Shown one piece after another: positions 8,613 to 18,978 of a stretch of DNA of 64,000 nt (its first letter is position 1; every line of letters begins with the position of its first letter). Source of the DNA: an uncultured Myxococcales bacterium (lineage in GTDB: Bacteria > Myxococcota_A > UBA9042); contig CAIMLR010000023.1 in the NCBI GenBank assembly GCA_903842345.1, forward strand, positions 62,001 to 126,000. Reading direction: 5' to 3'. The position numbers and the translations under genes are program-made. The notes below the pieces were generated by a model. That model saw only the letters and a list, made by a program, of their open reading frames with translations, searched no databases and was not told the DNA's origin.

Positions 8613-10325
8613 TCAATCGCGGGGCGGGGCGCTCCAGCGCGCGATGTGACAGCCCGAGGAAATGTCCTGACCCGGCAGCCAAAGCGCGGCGAACGAGCCG
8701 TCGAGGCCTTGCAGCAGCTTCTCCGGATCGACCGCGGCAATGTAGACCTGCGGCGACGGCGGGTTGCCGGTGTGCAGGAAGCCGTAGTTGCGGCGGGACG
8801 AGAACGCCATCCAGTAGTATTGGCCTAGCACATTGCCGAACGTCGGCCACGAGTTGGTCAGTGGGTCGGTCGACTGGTTGGCATTGTTCAGGCGAATCGC
8901 CGTGCCGCCAATCGCGGGGATCATCCAGACTTCTGCGTTGCAGTTGTCATACGTCGTCGCGCCGCCGCCGCTGGACGGTCCGCCGCCGCCGCCGCTTGTC
9001 GGGCACGTCGGTCCGGCTGGGTCGGCGCGGTTGTAGACCACGTACTTGCCGTCCGGCGTGAACGACGGGTAGTAGTGGAAGATTCCCGGTTCATCGGCGC
9101 CCGCGACGGGCGTGGCGACGCCGCCCTTGCCGGTGTCCGCGCCGTCGCCAAACGGTACGGTGTAGAGCGCGGTTGCGACGCTGCCGGAGAAGCCGTTGCC
9201 GACGTCCTTGGCGGAAGCGTAGATGACGGTTTCGCCATTGGGCGACCACGTCGGGAAGGCCTGTTGGCCGAGGTCGCCGCTCTTGACCATCGCGTAGGAG
9301 GCGCCCGTCAGCAGGTTGACCGACCGCAGCTTGCCGGCGCTGGGCACGATGAGCCATTTGTCGTTGGTGCTGAAGTACGACGGCGAGAACGCCGCCGAGA
9401 TGGTGAACGAGCCCGCAAGCAGCGACGCCGCCTTGGGGCTGAGCCACGCGGGCGCGGTGCCGCTCTTGGCCGTGACGAGCGACATACCCATCGAGCCGCC
9501 CAAGCCAAAAAACGTGCTGACCGCGACCGTTGAGCCGTCCGGGCTGATGCTGTGGCAGCCGGCGCAGGCGAACATGCCGCCCATGCCCGGAATCGACGTG
9601 GGCGTGAGCTTGCCAGCCTCCAGGACCCGCACGGTCGCCAGCGTGGTGTTCCAGTAGTAGATCGCGCCGCCGACTTTCTGGTTCGTTACGTGGAAGCTGA
9701 CGGGCTTGGACGACCGCATCGTGCCGACCAATTTGTCGCCGACGATGTCCGCGGCGAGCACGCGAAGGGTCCAGTCGGGGTGATCGGGGTACTGAAAGAG
9801 CTCGGCCCAGATGTCCTTGGAAATCGTCACGTCGTAGCCTTGGCCCACGTCCCACTTGGCCGGATCGCCGATGACGTCGATCTCCGCTTCTTCATTCGCA
9901 AACCGCACGACGAACACGGTCGGCTGCGCGCCCGCCGCGGTCCATTGCACCGTAATCGGCGCAAAGTCGCGCGGCGCCATCGCGTTGTCCGGCGGGTACA
10001 CGAGGTCCAGATCCGCCGACAACTGCGCATTCTGGCCCACCGTCGCCGCAGCGCCCGTCGGATCGCTCGCGTCGTCGACGTTCGTGACGTAAGTAATCTC
10101 AATCGGCGGACCGACGTCCGGTGGCACGTCAGGCGCCGCCACATCGGGCGCGGCATCCGCGGCATCAGCGGCAACCACGTCGCCCGTCTCGGTCTGCGCA
10201 TCCGCCAGAAGCACCGTGTCGCCTGCCGTGACATCGGCGGGCTGCGCGTCGGTCTTGGGCGAACTGCACGCCGCGAACACCGCGGCCAACGCCAGCAGGG
10301 AGAGTTTTCGTGCGTCAAGCTTCAT
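8613..10325 (-). CDS. TolB-like beta-propeller lipoprotein with one CxxCH motif
   Basis: MKLDARKLSLLALAAVFAACSSPK lipobox; repeated PDGK/SPNGE strands (FTPDGKYVVYNRAD, PTWSPNGETVIYAS); ACAGCHSISPDGS. Confidence 0.75.
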   Translation of the reverse strand: MKLDARKLSLLALAAVFAACSSPKTDAQPADVTAGDTVLLADAQTETGDVVAADAADAAPDVAAPDVPPDVGPPIEITYVTNVDDASDPTGAAATVGQNAQLSADLDLVYPPDNAMAPRDFAPITVQWTAAGAQPTVFVVRFANEEAEIDVIGDPAKWDVGQGYDVTISKDIWAELFQYPDHPDWTLRVLAADIVGDKLVGTMRSSKPVSFHVTNQKVGGAIYYWNTTLATVRVLEAGKLTPTSIPGMGGMFACAGCHSISPDGSTVAVSTFFGLGGSMGMSLVTAKSGTAPAWLSPKAASLLAGSFTISAAFSPSYFSTNDKWLIVPSAGKLRSVNLLTGASYAMVKSGDLGQQAFPTWSPNGETVIYASAKDVGNGFSGSVATALYTVPFGDGADTGKGGVATPVAGADEPGIFHYYPSFTPDGKYVVYNRADPAGPTCPTSGGGGGPSSGGGATTYDNCNAEVWMIPAIGGTAIRLNNANQSTDPLTNSWPTFGNVLGQYYWMAFSSRRNYGFLHTGNPPSPQVYIAAVDPEKLLQGLDGSFAALWLPGQDISSGCHIARWSAPPRD

Positions 10326-10343
10326 CGTGCGTCCTCATTCCAG

Positions 10344-11237
10344 TCAGCGGGCGGCAAATGCCGCGATGGCGGCGCTCACTTCAGCCGGTTTTTCCTGCTG
10401 CAGCCAATGCCCCGCGTCGGCAAAAATCTGCGATTCAAAGGGCGCATCCACAACGCTGCGGCACGCCTCGATCAGTTCAGTTCCCAGCGCTGGATCCTGC
10501 GCGCCCCACAGGACGAGCGTCGGCGCCGTCACGGGCGCACGCAGGTCGTCCAACTGCGCAAAAAGACTCGGCAGCGCGCGGTAGTAGGCCAGCGCCCGCG
10601 GCAGCACGCGCGGATCCGCCATGGCGTCCACGTAGTGCTGGATTTCCGCGCGCGGAAACACATCCCGCTGCACCGCCGACCCACGCAACATCTTGGCCAT
10701 CATCGCGTAGGGATTGCGGCGAAACTGCCATTCGAACAGGCCGGGAATCTGGAACAGCGCGATGTACCACGACTTGGCCAGCTGGCCCGGGTGCACGCGC
10801 GCGCTCCGCAGGTACGCGAGCAGGTGCGGCGCGTCGATGGCGACAAGGCGCGTGATGCGCTCGGGATGCAGCGATGCGGTCGCCCACGCGATGACGCCGC
10901 CCCAATCGTGGCCGACAAGCGTGATCGGCCGCGGCGTCGTCTCGCCGGCGGTCAAGGCGGCGAGCAGCGCGTCGATATCCGCCGCCAGCGTGCCAATGTC
11001 ATAGCCCGAGTCCGGCTTCTCCGTGCCGCCATAGCCGCGCAAGTCCGGTGCCACGACGTGAAAATCTGCCGCCAGCGCGGTCAGCTGGTGCCGCCACGAA
11101 TACCAGAATTCCGGAAAGCCGTGCAGGAACACGACGAGCGGTGCGTGCGGATCGCCGGCTTCAACCAGGTGCATCGCGCCGAGCGTCGCAGTGGCGATGG
11201 TGCGTTCCCGGCAACCGGACGGAAGTGGTGCAGTCAT
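10344..11237 (-). CDS. Alpha/beta hydrolase, epoxide-hydrolase/haloalkane-dehalogenase-like
   Basis: VVFLHGFPEFWYSWRHQLTALA; DLRGYGGTEKP; VGHDWGGVIAW; FADAGHWLQQEKPAEV. Confidence 0.9.
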   Translation of the reverse strand: MTAPLPSGCRERTIATATLGAMHLVEAGDPHAPLVVFLHGFPEFWYSWRHQLTALAADFHVVAPDLRGYGGTEKPDSGYDIGTLAADIDALLAALTAGETTPRPITLVGHDWGGVIAWATASLHPERITRLVAIDAPHLLAYLRSARVHPGQLAKSWYIALFQIPGLFEWQFRRNPYAMMAKMLRGSAVQRDVFPRAEIQHYVDAMADPRVLPRALAYYRALPSLFAQLDDLRAPVTAPTLVLWGAQDPALGTELIEACRSVVDAPFESQIFADAGHWLQQEKPAEVSAAIAAFAAR

Positions 11238-11427
11238 GAACGTCCTGGACAGGCCGCGTCCCCACGCGCGGCTGGAAAGGCAATAGCGCAGGATTCAGCC
11301 GGGCGCAAGCAAGCTTGTTGTGTCGAACGGGGGCCGGCGGAGGGAGGGGCGACGAACGTGGGCGTGCGGAGTTGGGCGGACCGTGAGAACGTCGGTCAGC
11401 CGAGCTGTCCACAGAACGGCGCGGGAG

Positions 11428-13089
11428 CTACGGCACCGCGCTCGTCCGCGCGCACCCCAGCAGGATCTCCACCTTCGCCGTCGACACGCTCAGCGGCAGC
11501 GCGCAGCTCGTCGCGCACAGGAGGATTTTGGACGGCGTGACCGGATCGTCAAAATGCCAGCCGCCGGTCGTGCTGCTGCAGTCCTTGTCCGTCGGGACGT
11601 AGTTCAGCATCTGCGGCTTGCCAGCGCCCAGGGTGATTTGCACGTTCACTTTGGTCAGGTCCAGCGTCTTGCCATCGCTCGGCAGCGGAATCGCGTAGGA
11701 GCACGCCAGCGCTTGGCCCTGGATCGCCTTGAGCGCGGCGGCGAACTGCTGCTCCACGTTGCCCGCGACGTCCACGATGATCGCCGCCTTGGTGGCGCCG
11801 CCGACCGCGATCGCGTTGAGCGAGGCCGTCTCCGTGCCCACGCCGATGACGAACGTGCGGATGTTGGCGGCGCTCGTGACGCCGGCTGCGGCGATCTTGG
11901 CAACCGCGGGGATGGTGTCGAGCGGCGCGCACCCGGTCGGCACGCCGTCGGTTGCCAGGACGACCGCGATGGTGTGGCCGGCGTGGCTCTTGCCGTACGT
12001 CTGCGCGTAGCTGATCGCGCCGTCGAGCGCCGCGGCGGTGGGCGTCGACCCGTTGGGGCCGTGCTTGGCAATCGACGCCATGATGTTGGTCGCGTTGGCG
12101 GGCAAGTCCGCGATGGGCACTTCCGGCGTCGCGTATTCCGCGGAACTGCACGTCGCGAGTGGAAAATACTGGATGCCAACGGCGATGCCGACCGAGTTGG
12201 CGTCGTTGACGAAGGCCTTGATGGCCGCCGCGATCGCCGCCCATTTGGTGACGCCGGTGCCGGTCTTCAGGTCCATCGAGCCCGATTGGTCCATCATGAT
12301 GAAGAGGTCGAGCGGCGCGACGTTCGCCGTTTGCGTGCTCGATGCGCACGTGCACGTGCCCTGCGAGCAGCCGAGCTCCTTGCAGTCAAGCCCGCACGTG
12401 CCGCAGTGATGCGGGTCGTTGTTGGTATCGACCTCGCAGCCGTCCACGTCGTTCTGGTTGCAGTCGGCAAAGCCTGACGAGCAGTGGAACGTGCATTGAC
12501 CGCCCTCGCAGTGCGGCGCGGCGTTGATGTTGCCCGTGCACTGCGTCGTGCAATCGCCGCAGTGGTAGGGATCGCTGTCCGTGTGGGTCTCGCATTGTGC
12601 CGGGTTGTTCTGGCAGCTGCCCCAGCCCGGGTCGCACGAGGCGCGGCACAGGAAATCGACGCAGATGGGCGTGCCGTTGTTGATCATCCCGCAGCCGTTG
12701 GCGCAGCTGCCGCAGTGCGCGGGGTCGCTCTTGACGCTGATTTCGCAGCCGTCACTGGGTTTGCCGTTGCAGTCCAGGAAGTCGCCGCTGCACGCGTAGC
12801 CGCAGGTGCCCTCGGCGCAGGTCGGGTCGGCATGCGCCGGCGCGGGGCATGTGCTGCCGCAGGTGTTGTCGTCGCCGTAGATCGTGCCGCCGTTGGGCGG
12901 GAGGTGGCCGGCGTCGCTGTCCGAATCGCTGGCGTCTGACGCACCCGCGAGGGCTGGATAGACCGGATCGCACGCGCCCAGACACACGAGCGCGCCCGCG
13001 ATCGCGACCCAGCTGGCGAGCCTGTTGTTGTGTCGTATGGCCAAGTGACTGCGCTCCCGTTCGTGCAACACCCGGGCTGAACCGGGCAT
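11428..13089 (-). CDS. von Willebrand factor A-domain lipoprotein with N-terminal Cys-rich repeats
   Basis: MIDAS DQSGSM in LDLFIMMDQSGSMD; repeats of DGCE(I/V)...DP.HCG.C...C; ALVCLGACDP lipobox. Start is ambiguous (ATG 13089 or TTG 13044). Confidence 0.8.
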   Translation of the reverse strand: MPGSARVLHERERSHLAIRHNNRLASWVAIAGALVCLGACDPVYPALAGASDASDSDSDAGHLPPNGGTIYGDDNTCGSTCPAPAHADPTCAEGTCGYACSGDFLDCNGKPSDGCEISVKSDPAHCGSCANGCGMINNGTPICVDFLCRASCDPGWGSCQNNPAQCETHTDSDPYHCGDCTTQCTGNINAAPHCEGGQCTFHCSSGFADCNQNDVDGCEVDTNNDPHHCGTCGLDCKELGCSQGTCTCASSTQTANVAPLDLFIMMDQSGSMDLKTGTGVTKWAAIAAAIKAFVNDANSVGIAVGIQYFPLATCSSAEYATPEVPIADLPANATNIMASIAKHGPNGSTPTAAALDGAISYAQTYGKSHAGHTIAVVLATDGVPTGCAPLDTIPAVAKIAAAGVTSAANIRTFVIGVGTETASLNAIAVGGATKAAIIVDVAGNVEQQFAAALKAIQGQALACSYAIPLPSDGKTLDLTKVNVQITLGAGKPQMLNYVPTDKDCSSTTGGWHFDDPVTPSKILLCATSCALPLSVSTAKVEILLGCARTSAVP

Positions 13090-13239
13090 TCCGCGCCTCA
13101 CTCTGCGGTTGCTGGCCGCCGCGGTCAAGGGAAGCAGTGGATTGGGTCGCCGCGCCGCAGCCGCAATCTCCACGGTTTGCCGCAGATACCGCCCCAGCCG
13201 TTGCCCATCGGGCAGGCAACGCCTAAGCTCCGCGACCCG

Positions 13240-16200
13240 ATGGCCATTCCGCACCAGCCGCGCCGCTTTGACTTCGAGGGGCTCATCCTCTCGCTGGAAC
13301 ATCGCGCGCCGCTGCAGGTGCTCGCGACGGCGGAAGCGGGCGTGGTGCCGTTACTTTTGGCGGTCATCCGCGCGCGCGTCGAGCGGCCGCTGCTGATCGT
13401 TGTGCCGACGGTCCAGCGCATGGCGCAGATCGCGGAAGGCCTTGGCGCTTTTGAGGGCGAGCTGTGGCCAGGCCTCGCGCCGGTGCTGGGCTATGAGGCC
13501 AATGACGTCTCCCCGTACCACGACGTCTCGCCGCTCCGGCAGAACGTCCAGGGGCGCTTGGCGGCGGGCTACCGGCTGAACCTGGGGATTGGCGTCGGCG
13601 CGGTCGTTGTCACCGCGGAAGCGTTGCTGCACCGTACGCTGTCCTCGACGCAGTTTGACCGTTCGACGGCCATGGCGTCGGTCGGCGCCAACCTGGACAC
13701 CGTGGAGTTGGTCGAGCAGCTGCTCGCGGGCGGCTACGAGCAGGTGCCGGTGTGCGAGGACCAGGGCACGTTCACGCTGCGGGGCGACGGCATCGACGTC
13801 TGGAGCCCGCTGTACCTGGAGCCAACGCGCATCGACGTGACGCGCGACGACGTCGCCGCCATCCGGTTTTTTGATCCCGAGACGCAAGCCGCCACCGGCC
13901 ACAGCCTGCTGGACGTGATCCTGCCGCCGGTTCGGGAACTGCTGATTGACCCGGCGTCGCTGCCGCTGGCGGGCAAGAACCTGACGGATCTAGCGGATTT
14001 GCACGACGTCGGCAACGTGGAACTGCGGTCGATTCTGGACGAACTGCGGGCCGGCCACGTGGTGCCCGGGCTGGAAGCGCTGCGCGCAGGCATCACGCCG
14101 GATCAGGCGACGATCCTGCAGTTGGCGCCGCTGGTGGGCAGCGCGTCGCCGGTCGTGGTGATGGACCAGCCGGACGCGTGCTTTCAGGCGATGGAAGCGG
14201 CGTGGCAGCAGCTGCAGCTCCAGTACGGGGAGGCGCAGGCCGCGCACCGGCTGTGCTACCCGCCGGAGCAGTTGGCGGCCTCGCCGGCGGAAGTTCGGCT
14301 CCAGTTGCAGGCGCACACGCAGCTCTTTGTGCGGCCGTTCGCGATTTTTGAAGAAGGCCGCACCGTGCCGACGTTCCAGCTGGACGTGGGCAACAACCGC
14401 GACGTGACGCGCGAGCTGCACGAGGCCCGCGGTCGCGATGAAGGTCTGCGGCCGTTGGTGCAGCGGATTCGCCTCGCGCGCAAACTGCAGGAGCTGGTGG
14501 TGATCGCCGCGCACTCGGAAGGTGGCCGCGAGCGACTGGCCACGATCCTGCGGCACTACGGCATCGGCAGCGAGTTCCATCAGGGGCCGCTGCGCCCCGC
14601 GGACATGCCGACGCTGCGGCTGCGCAAGGATCTGGACGCGCTGCTCGTGCTCGGCGGGTCGGGCGAGGGCTATCACATCGAGGCGCTGAAGCTCGTCGTC
14701 ATCGACGAAGACGAGATCTTTGGCCACAAGACGCACAAGCCGGAGTCGCTGCGCAAGAAGCGGTCGGCGGGTCAATTCATCCGCGACATGGCGGAGCTCA
14801 ACGAGGGCGACTACATCGTCCACGTGGACCACGGCATCGGCCGGTACGTCGGTCTGCAGCGCATGGCGGCGGGCGGGATCGAGCAGGATTTCCTACTGAT
14901 CCTCTACAAGGAAGACCAGCGGCTGTATGTGCCGGTGACGAGCCTGGAGCGCGTGCAGAAGTTCGTGTCGGGCGAGGACGCGTCGCCGCACCTGGATCGG
15001 CTTGGTCACGATCGCTGGCTGAAGGCCAAAAAGCGCGCCAAGAAGGCGGTGGCGGAAGCGGCGCAGGAGCTCGTGCGGCTGTATGCGGAGCGCGCGGCGC
15101 GGCCGGGTCACGCGTTTTCGCCGCCGGATGAAGTGTACCGCGAATGGGAGGCGTCGTTCCCGTGGGAAGAGACGCCCGACCAGCAACGCGCAATCGACGA
15201 CCTGCTGATTGACCTCAGCCTGCCGCGGCCGATGGATCGGCTGGTCTGCGGCGACGTGGGCTACGGCAAAACGGAAGTGGCGATCCGCGGCGCGGTTAAA
15301 GTCGCGCTGGACGGCAAGCAGGTGGTGGTGCTCGCGCCGACGACGGTGCTCGCGGAACAGCATCGGCTGACGTTTGCGGAGCGCTGTCAGGGGCTGCCGA
15401 TCCGCGTGGCGTCGCTGTCGCGCTTCCTGAGTGCGGCGGAGCAGCGGGATACGATCGAGGCGCTGGGCAAGGGCGAAATCGACATCATCGTCGGCACGCA
15501 CCGGCTGCTGTCCAAGGACGTCCACTTCCGGGATTTGGGTCTGCTCATCATCGACGAGGAGCACCGCTTTGGCGTGACGCACAAGGAGGCCATCAAGAAA
15601 TGGCGGACCAACATCGACTGCATGACGATGTCCGCGACGCCGATTCCGCGCACGCTGCAACTGGCGACGCTGGGCTTGCGCGATCTGTCGCTCATCGCGA
15701 CGCCGCCGGAGAACCGCAAGTCCGTGCGCACGATCGTCTGCCGCGGCGCCGACGACGTGCTGCAGGAAGCGCTGGAACGCGAGCTGAACCGCGGTGGGCA
15801 GGCGTTCTACGTGTGCAACCGCATCGCGCGGCTGCCGGAGATCGCGGAGCATCTGAAGTCGCTGGTGCCGAGCGTCAAGCCGGTTGTCGCCCACGGCCAG
15901 ATGGACGAAGGCGAGCTGGAAGACGCGATGCTGCGGTTCATGCGCCGCGAGTGCAACGTGTTGATTTCCACGACGATCATTGAATCTGGCCTGGACATTC
16001 CCAACGCCAACACGATGTTCATCGAGCGCGCCGACACTTTTGGTCTCGCGCAGTTGTACCAGCTGCGCGGGCGCGTCGGGCGATCGAGCGTGCGCGCGTG
16101 GTGCTACCTGACCGTGCCGGAGCGCGAGCGCATGACGACCGACGGTGCGCGGCGCGTGGCGGTGCTGGAGCGGTTCTCTGAGCTGGGTTCGGGCGTGCAG

Positions 16201-16902
16201 ATCGCCAGCCATGACCTGGAGATCCGCGGCGCGGGCAACCTGCTGGGCGAAGAGCAGACCGGCCACATCGCGGAGATCGGCTACGAGCTGTACGTGAAGC
16301 TGCTGGAAGAGGCGGTCCAGGAAATCCGCGGCGAGGATCTGGGCGCGCCGGTGGATCCGGAGATCAAGGTGACGCTGACGGCGTTCCTGCCGGAGACCTA
16401 CGTGCCGGACCCGACGCAGCGGCTGGCGGCCTACAAGCGGCTGGCGGGCGTGCGCAACGAGGAAGAGCTGGATATGGCGATGCGCGGCGTTGTCGATCGC
16501 TACGGCCGTTTGCCGCCGCCCGCGTTGGCGCTGTTTGAGACGCTGGAGCTGCGCGTGTTGGCGATTGCGCTGGGCGTGCAGAAGGTGGAGCAAGGTCCGG
16601 CGGCGGTGGCGTTGACGCTGCACGAGCGCGGCAAGCTCCAGCCGGAGACGCTGCTGCCGCTGGTGAACGTGCGCGGGTCGTTGTACCGCCTGACGCCAGA
16701 CATGGTGCTGACCAAGGTGCTGACGCCGCGTGAACAGGAAGCGCCGGTGCAGGCGACAAAGGACCTGCTGCGGACCCTGCGCAAGTGGGCAGAGAACCCG
16801 GCGGACGTGGTGATCGACGTGATGCCGGAGCCCGACGCACCGCGGCAGTTGGCGGTTGATCCGCGCAATGCCGGCCGGCTGCGGATCGTGTCGCGGCGCT
16901 GA
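13240..16902 (+). CDS. mfd: Transcription-repair coupling factor
   Basis: DYIVHVDHGIGRYVGL; GDVGYGKTEVAIRGA; IIDEEHRFGV; TMSATPIPRTLQLATLGLRDLS; QLRGRVGRSS. An upstream in-frame TTG exists at 13177. Confidence 0.97.
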   Translation: MAIPHQPRRFDFEGLILSLEHRAPLQVLATAEAGVVPLLLAVIRARVERPLLIVVPTVQRMAQIAEGLGAFEGELWPGLAPVLGYEANDVSPYHDVSPLRQNVQGRLAAGYRLNLGIGVGAVVVTAEALLHRTLSSTQFDRSTAMASVGANLDTVELVEQLLAGGYEQVPVCEDQGTFTLRGDGIDVWSPLYLEPTRIDVTRDDVAAIRFFDPETQAATGHSLLDVILPPVRELLIDPASLPLAGKNLTDLADLHDVGNVELRSILDELRAGHVVPGLEALRAGITPDQATILQLAPLVGSASPVVVMDQPDACFQAMEAAWQQLQLQYGEAQAAHRLCYPPEQLAASPAEVRLQLQAHTQLFVRPFAIFEEGRTVPTFQLDVGNNRDVTRELHEARGRDEGLRPLVQRIRLARKLQELVVIAAHSEGGRERLATILRHYGIGSEFHQGPLRPADMPTLRLRKDLDALLVLGGSGEGYHIEALKLVVIDEDEIFGHKTHKPESLRKKRSAGQFIRDMAELNEGDYIVHVDHGIGRYVGLQRMAAGGIEQDFLLILYKEDQRLYVPVTSLERVQKFVSGEDASPHLDRLGHDRWLKAKKRAKKAVAEAAQELVRLYAERAARPGHAFSPPDEVYREWEASFPWEETPDQQRAIDDLLIDLSLPRPMDRLVCGDVGYGKTEVAIRGAVKVALDGKQVVVLAPTTVLAEQHRLTFAERCQGLPIRVASLSRFLSAAEQRDTIEALGKGEIDIIVGTHRLLSKDVHFRDLGLLIIDEEHRFGVTHKEAIKKWRTNIDCMTMSATPIPRTLQLATLGLRDLSLIATPPENRKSVRTIVCRGADDVLQEALERELNRGGQAFYVCNRIARLPEIAEHLKSLVPSVKPVVAHGQMDEGELEDAMLRFMRRECNVLISTTIIESGLDIPNANTMFIERADTFGLAQLYQLRGRVGRSSVRAWCYLTVPERERMTTDGARRVAVLERFSELGSGVQIASHDLEIRGAGNLLGEEQTGHIAEIGYELYVKLLEEAVQEIRGEDLGAPVDPEIKVTLTAFLPETYVPDPTQRLAAYKRLAGVRNEEELDMAMRGVVDRYGRLPPPALALFETLELRVLAIALGVQKVEQGPAAVALTLHERGKLQPETLLPLVNVRGSLYRLTPDMVLTKVLTPREQEAPVQATKDLLRTLRKWAENPADVVIDVMPEPDAPRQLAVDPRNAGRLRIVSRR

Positions 16903-17715
16903 TTACTGCGTCAGGTCGACGATCTTGCCCTGCGTGACAGCGTCCGCCGTGATTTCAACCACATCGCCGCCCTTGCTGACCGCCGTCCACATCTTGACCG
17001 GGTGGTCCGGCTGCGACGCGTAGGGAAAGCGCATTTCCAGCATCCCGCTGGCGTCCGCGCGCGTCTGGCAGTCGAAGACGAAGACCTGACCGGCGAACGA
17101 GCGGGTCGTCTCCACCCGCACCGGGATCCCGGGCACCAGCTTGGTCATCCGCAGCAGCGCGCCCGGCACGCGCCGGAACAGCAGCGCCGCGGGCAGGTGT
17201 CGGCCGCCAAAATCGTGGATCGCCGGAGACGCGGCGACCAACTGCAGGCGATTCACGCACGCCTGATCGCGCGTGCCCGTGCCATACAGCGTTTGCAGGT
17301 GCCGGAGCACGGACGGGACGAGCGTCGCCTTGTCGGTCGGCAGCGTCGGGGCATCGCGCAGGTCGGGTTCCGGCGTCAGCAGGTAGTGCAGGCCTTCCTG
17401 CTCCATGCCGGCCATCAGCGCCGTGACGTCGCGCGCCAGCAGCCAGGCCTGACCCTTGGCCTCCTGGAACGGCTCACCGCCCGCCTGGTGCACCGCGGCC
17501 GCGCCGCCATCGGACAGCGTCAGCACCCGCACCGGCGGCGGCGCCTTGGTTTCCTTGGGCGCGGCCTGGTAGGGATTGTCACGCAACCACTGCGCGATGG
17601 CGCTCAGTTCAGCGGGCACGGCGACGGGCTGGGGCTTCTGCCCACACGCGGTCAACGCGGCAAGCAGGAGCAACAGCAATGGACGGGAGAGGCGAGTCGG
17701 GCGTGGCATGGGCAT
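16903..17715 (-). CDS. Hypothetical lipoprotein, convergent with mfd
   Basis: MPMPRPTRLSRPLLLLLLAALTACGQ signal/lipobox; no family recognised. Confidence 0.65.
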   Translation of the reverse strand: MPMPRPTRLSRPLLLLLLAALTACGQKPQPVAVPAELSAIAQWLRDNPYQAAPKETKAPPPVRVLTLSDGGAAAVHQAGGEPFQEAKGQAWLLARDVTALMAGMEQEGLHYLLTPEPDLRDAPTLPTDKATLVPSVLRHLQTLYGTGTRDQACVNRLQLVAASPAIHDFGGRHLPAALLFRRVPGALLRMTKLVPGIPVRVETTRSFAGQVFVFDCQTRADASGMLEMRFPYASQPDHPVKMWTAVSKGGDVVEITADAVTQGKIVDLTQ

Positions 17716-17859
17716 CAGGCGGGCGACGGCCCGGGCGCGGTCAGGCTGGGCCGTGAGGCGAATCGTGTCAAGAGTTGCGCGCGGGCGCTGCGTCAGTTGT
17801 TGCGCCGCGCGCCCAAACCTGCCAAAACACACCCGCCGTCCCTTTGGGCGGAGGTTTGC

Positions 17860-18975
17860 ATGCGCTTTCACTTTGCCCTCTTGCCCGTTCTTCTCGTGTT
17901 TGTCGGTTGCGGCAAGCCGCCGCGGCCCAATCCGGCAGGGCCCGGCATCACCGACAAGGCGCTGCAGGCCACGGTTGAGCAGGTGCCCAAGGCCAAGATC
18001 TCGACGGACGATTCCCAGCTGACGCCGGAGCAGCGCGCGGTGGTCGTCGCCCGGATCGGCGAGCACACGATCACGCTGGGTGAGATTGAGGCGCGGCTGG
18101 CGCGCGAGCCCGCCGTGGTGCGCAGCCAGTTTGCAAGCCCGCAGAAGCGCAAAGAGTATCTGACAAGCTTGGTGCAGTTTGAGCTGCTGGCCGCGGAAGC
18201 GGCGCGGCGTGGCCTGGCCAGCGATCCGGAAGTGCTGGAAGCCGCCAAGCAGGCGATGATTCGCAAGTTCCTGGCCGACGCGGCCGTGGATGCGGTCAAG
18301 CCGGAATCGCTGACGGACGCGGATCTGAAGGCGTACTACGACGCGAATCCCGGGCTGTACCACAAGCCGGATCAGGTGGAAGTCAGCCACATTCTGGTCA
18401 AGGACGCGGCGACGGCGGAGCGGATCGCCAAGGAACTGCGGTCAGCGTCGGAAGGCGCGTCGGCCAAGCTCGTCGTGGCGTGGAACGATTACGTGGGACG
18501 GCTGTCTCTGGATCAGGCGACCATTCCGTATCTCGGCTCCCTCGGCCTGGTGTCCAAGGCGCCGCTGCAAGGCGCGACGCCCGCGGATCTGGAGCGCCTC
18601 GCGCGCGTGCCGGCGGAGGTGATTGAGGCCGCGATGAACCGGGAGATTTTCACCATCGGCACGCCGGTGCAGTCGCCCCAGGGCTGGCACGTGCTGATGG
18701 TGACGTCCAAGGTGCCAGCGGTCGACAAGGCCTTTGCTGACGTGAAAGACGCGATTCGCACGCGGCTGGTCAAGCGCGAGCGCGATCTCAAGCGCCAGAA
18801 GCTTGTGGATGACCTGCGCGCCGCGGCCAAGATTGAACTCAATGAAGACGCGCTGGGGCAGCTGCCGGTGACGCCGCTGCCGATCAAGGGCAAAGGCATG
18901 CCGGGGCAGGGCGATTTGCCGCCGGGCCTGTCGAACAACAAGCAACCGGCGGATCCGACGCCTTCTGAGCTGTAG
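17860..18975 (+). CDS. PpiC/parvulin-type peptidyl-prolyl isomerase lipoprotein
   Basis: MRFHFALLPVLLVFVGCGK lipobox; VEVSHILVKDAATAERIAKEL...TPVQSPQGWHVLMVTSK. Confidence 0.85.
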   Translation: MRFHFALLPVLLVFVGCGKPPRPNPAGPGITDKALQATVEQVPKAKISTDDSQLTPEQRAVVVARIGEHTITLGEIEARLAREPAVVRSQFASPQKRKEYLTSLVQFELLAAEAARRGLASDPEVLEAAKQAMIRKFLADAAVDAVKPESLTDADLKAYYDANPGLYHKPDQVEVSHILVKDAATAERIAKELRSASEGASAKLVVAWNDYVGRLSLDQATIPYLGSLGLVSKAPLQGATPADLERLARVPAEVIEAAMNREIFTIGTPVQSPQGWHVLMVTSKVPAVDKAFADVKDAIRTRLVKRERDLKRQKLVDDLRAAAKIELNEDALGQLPVTPLPIKGKGMPGQGDLPPGLSNNKQPADPTPSEL

Positions 18976-18978
18976 CTG

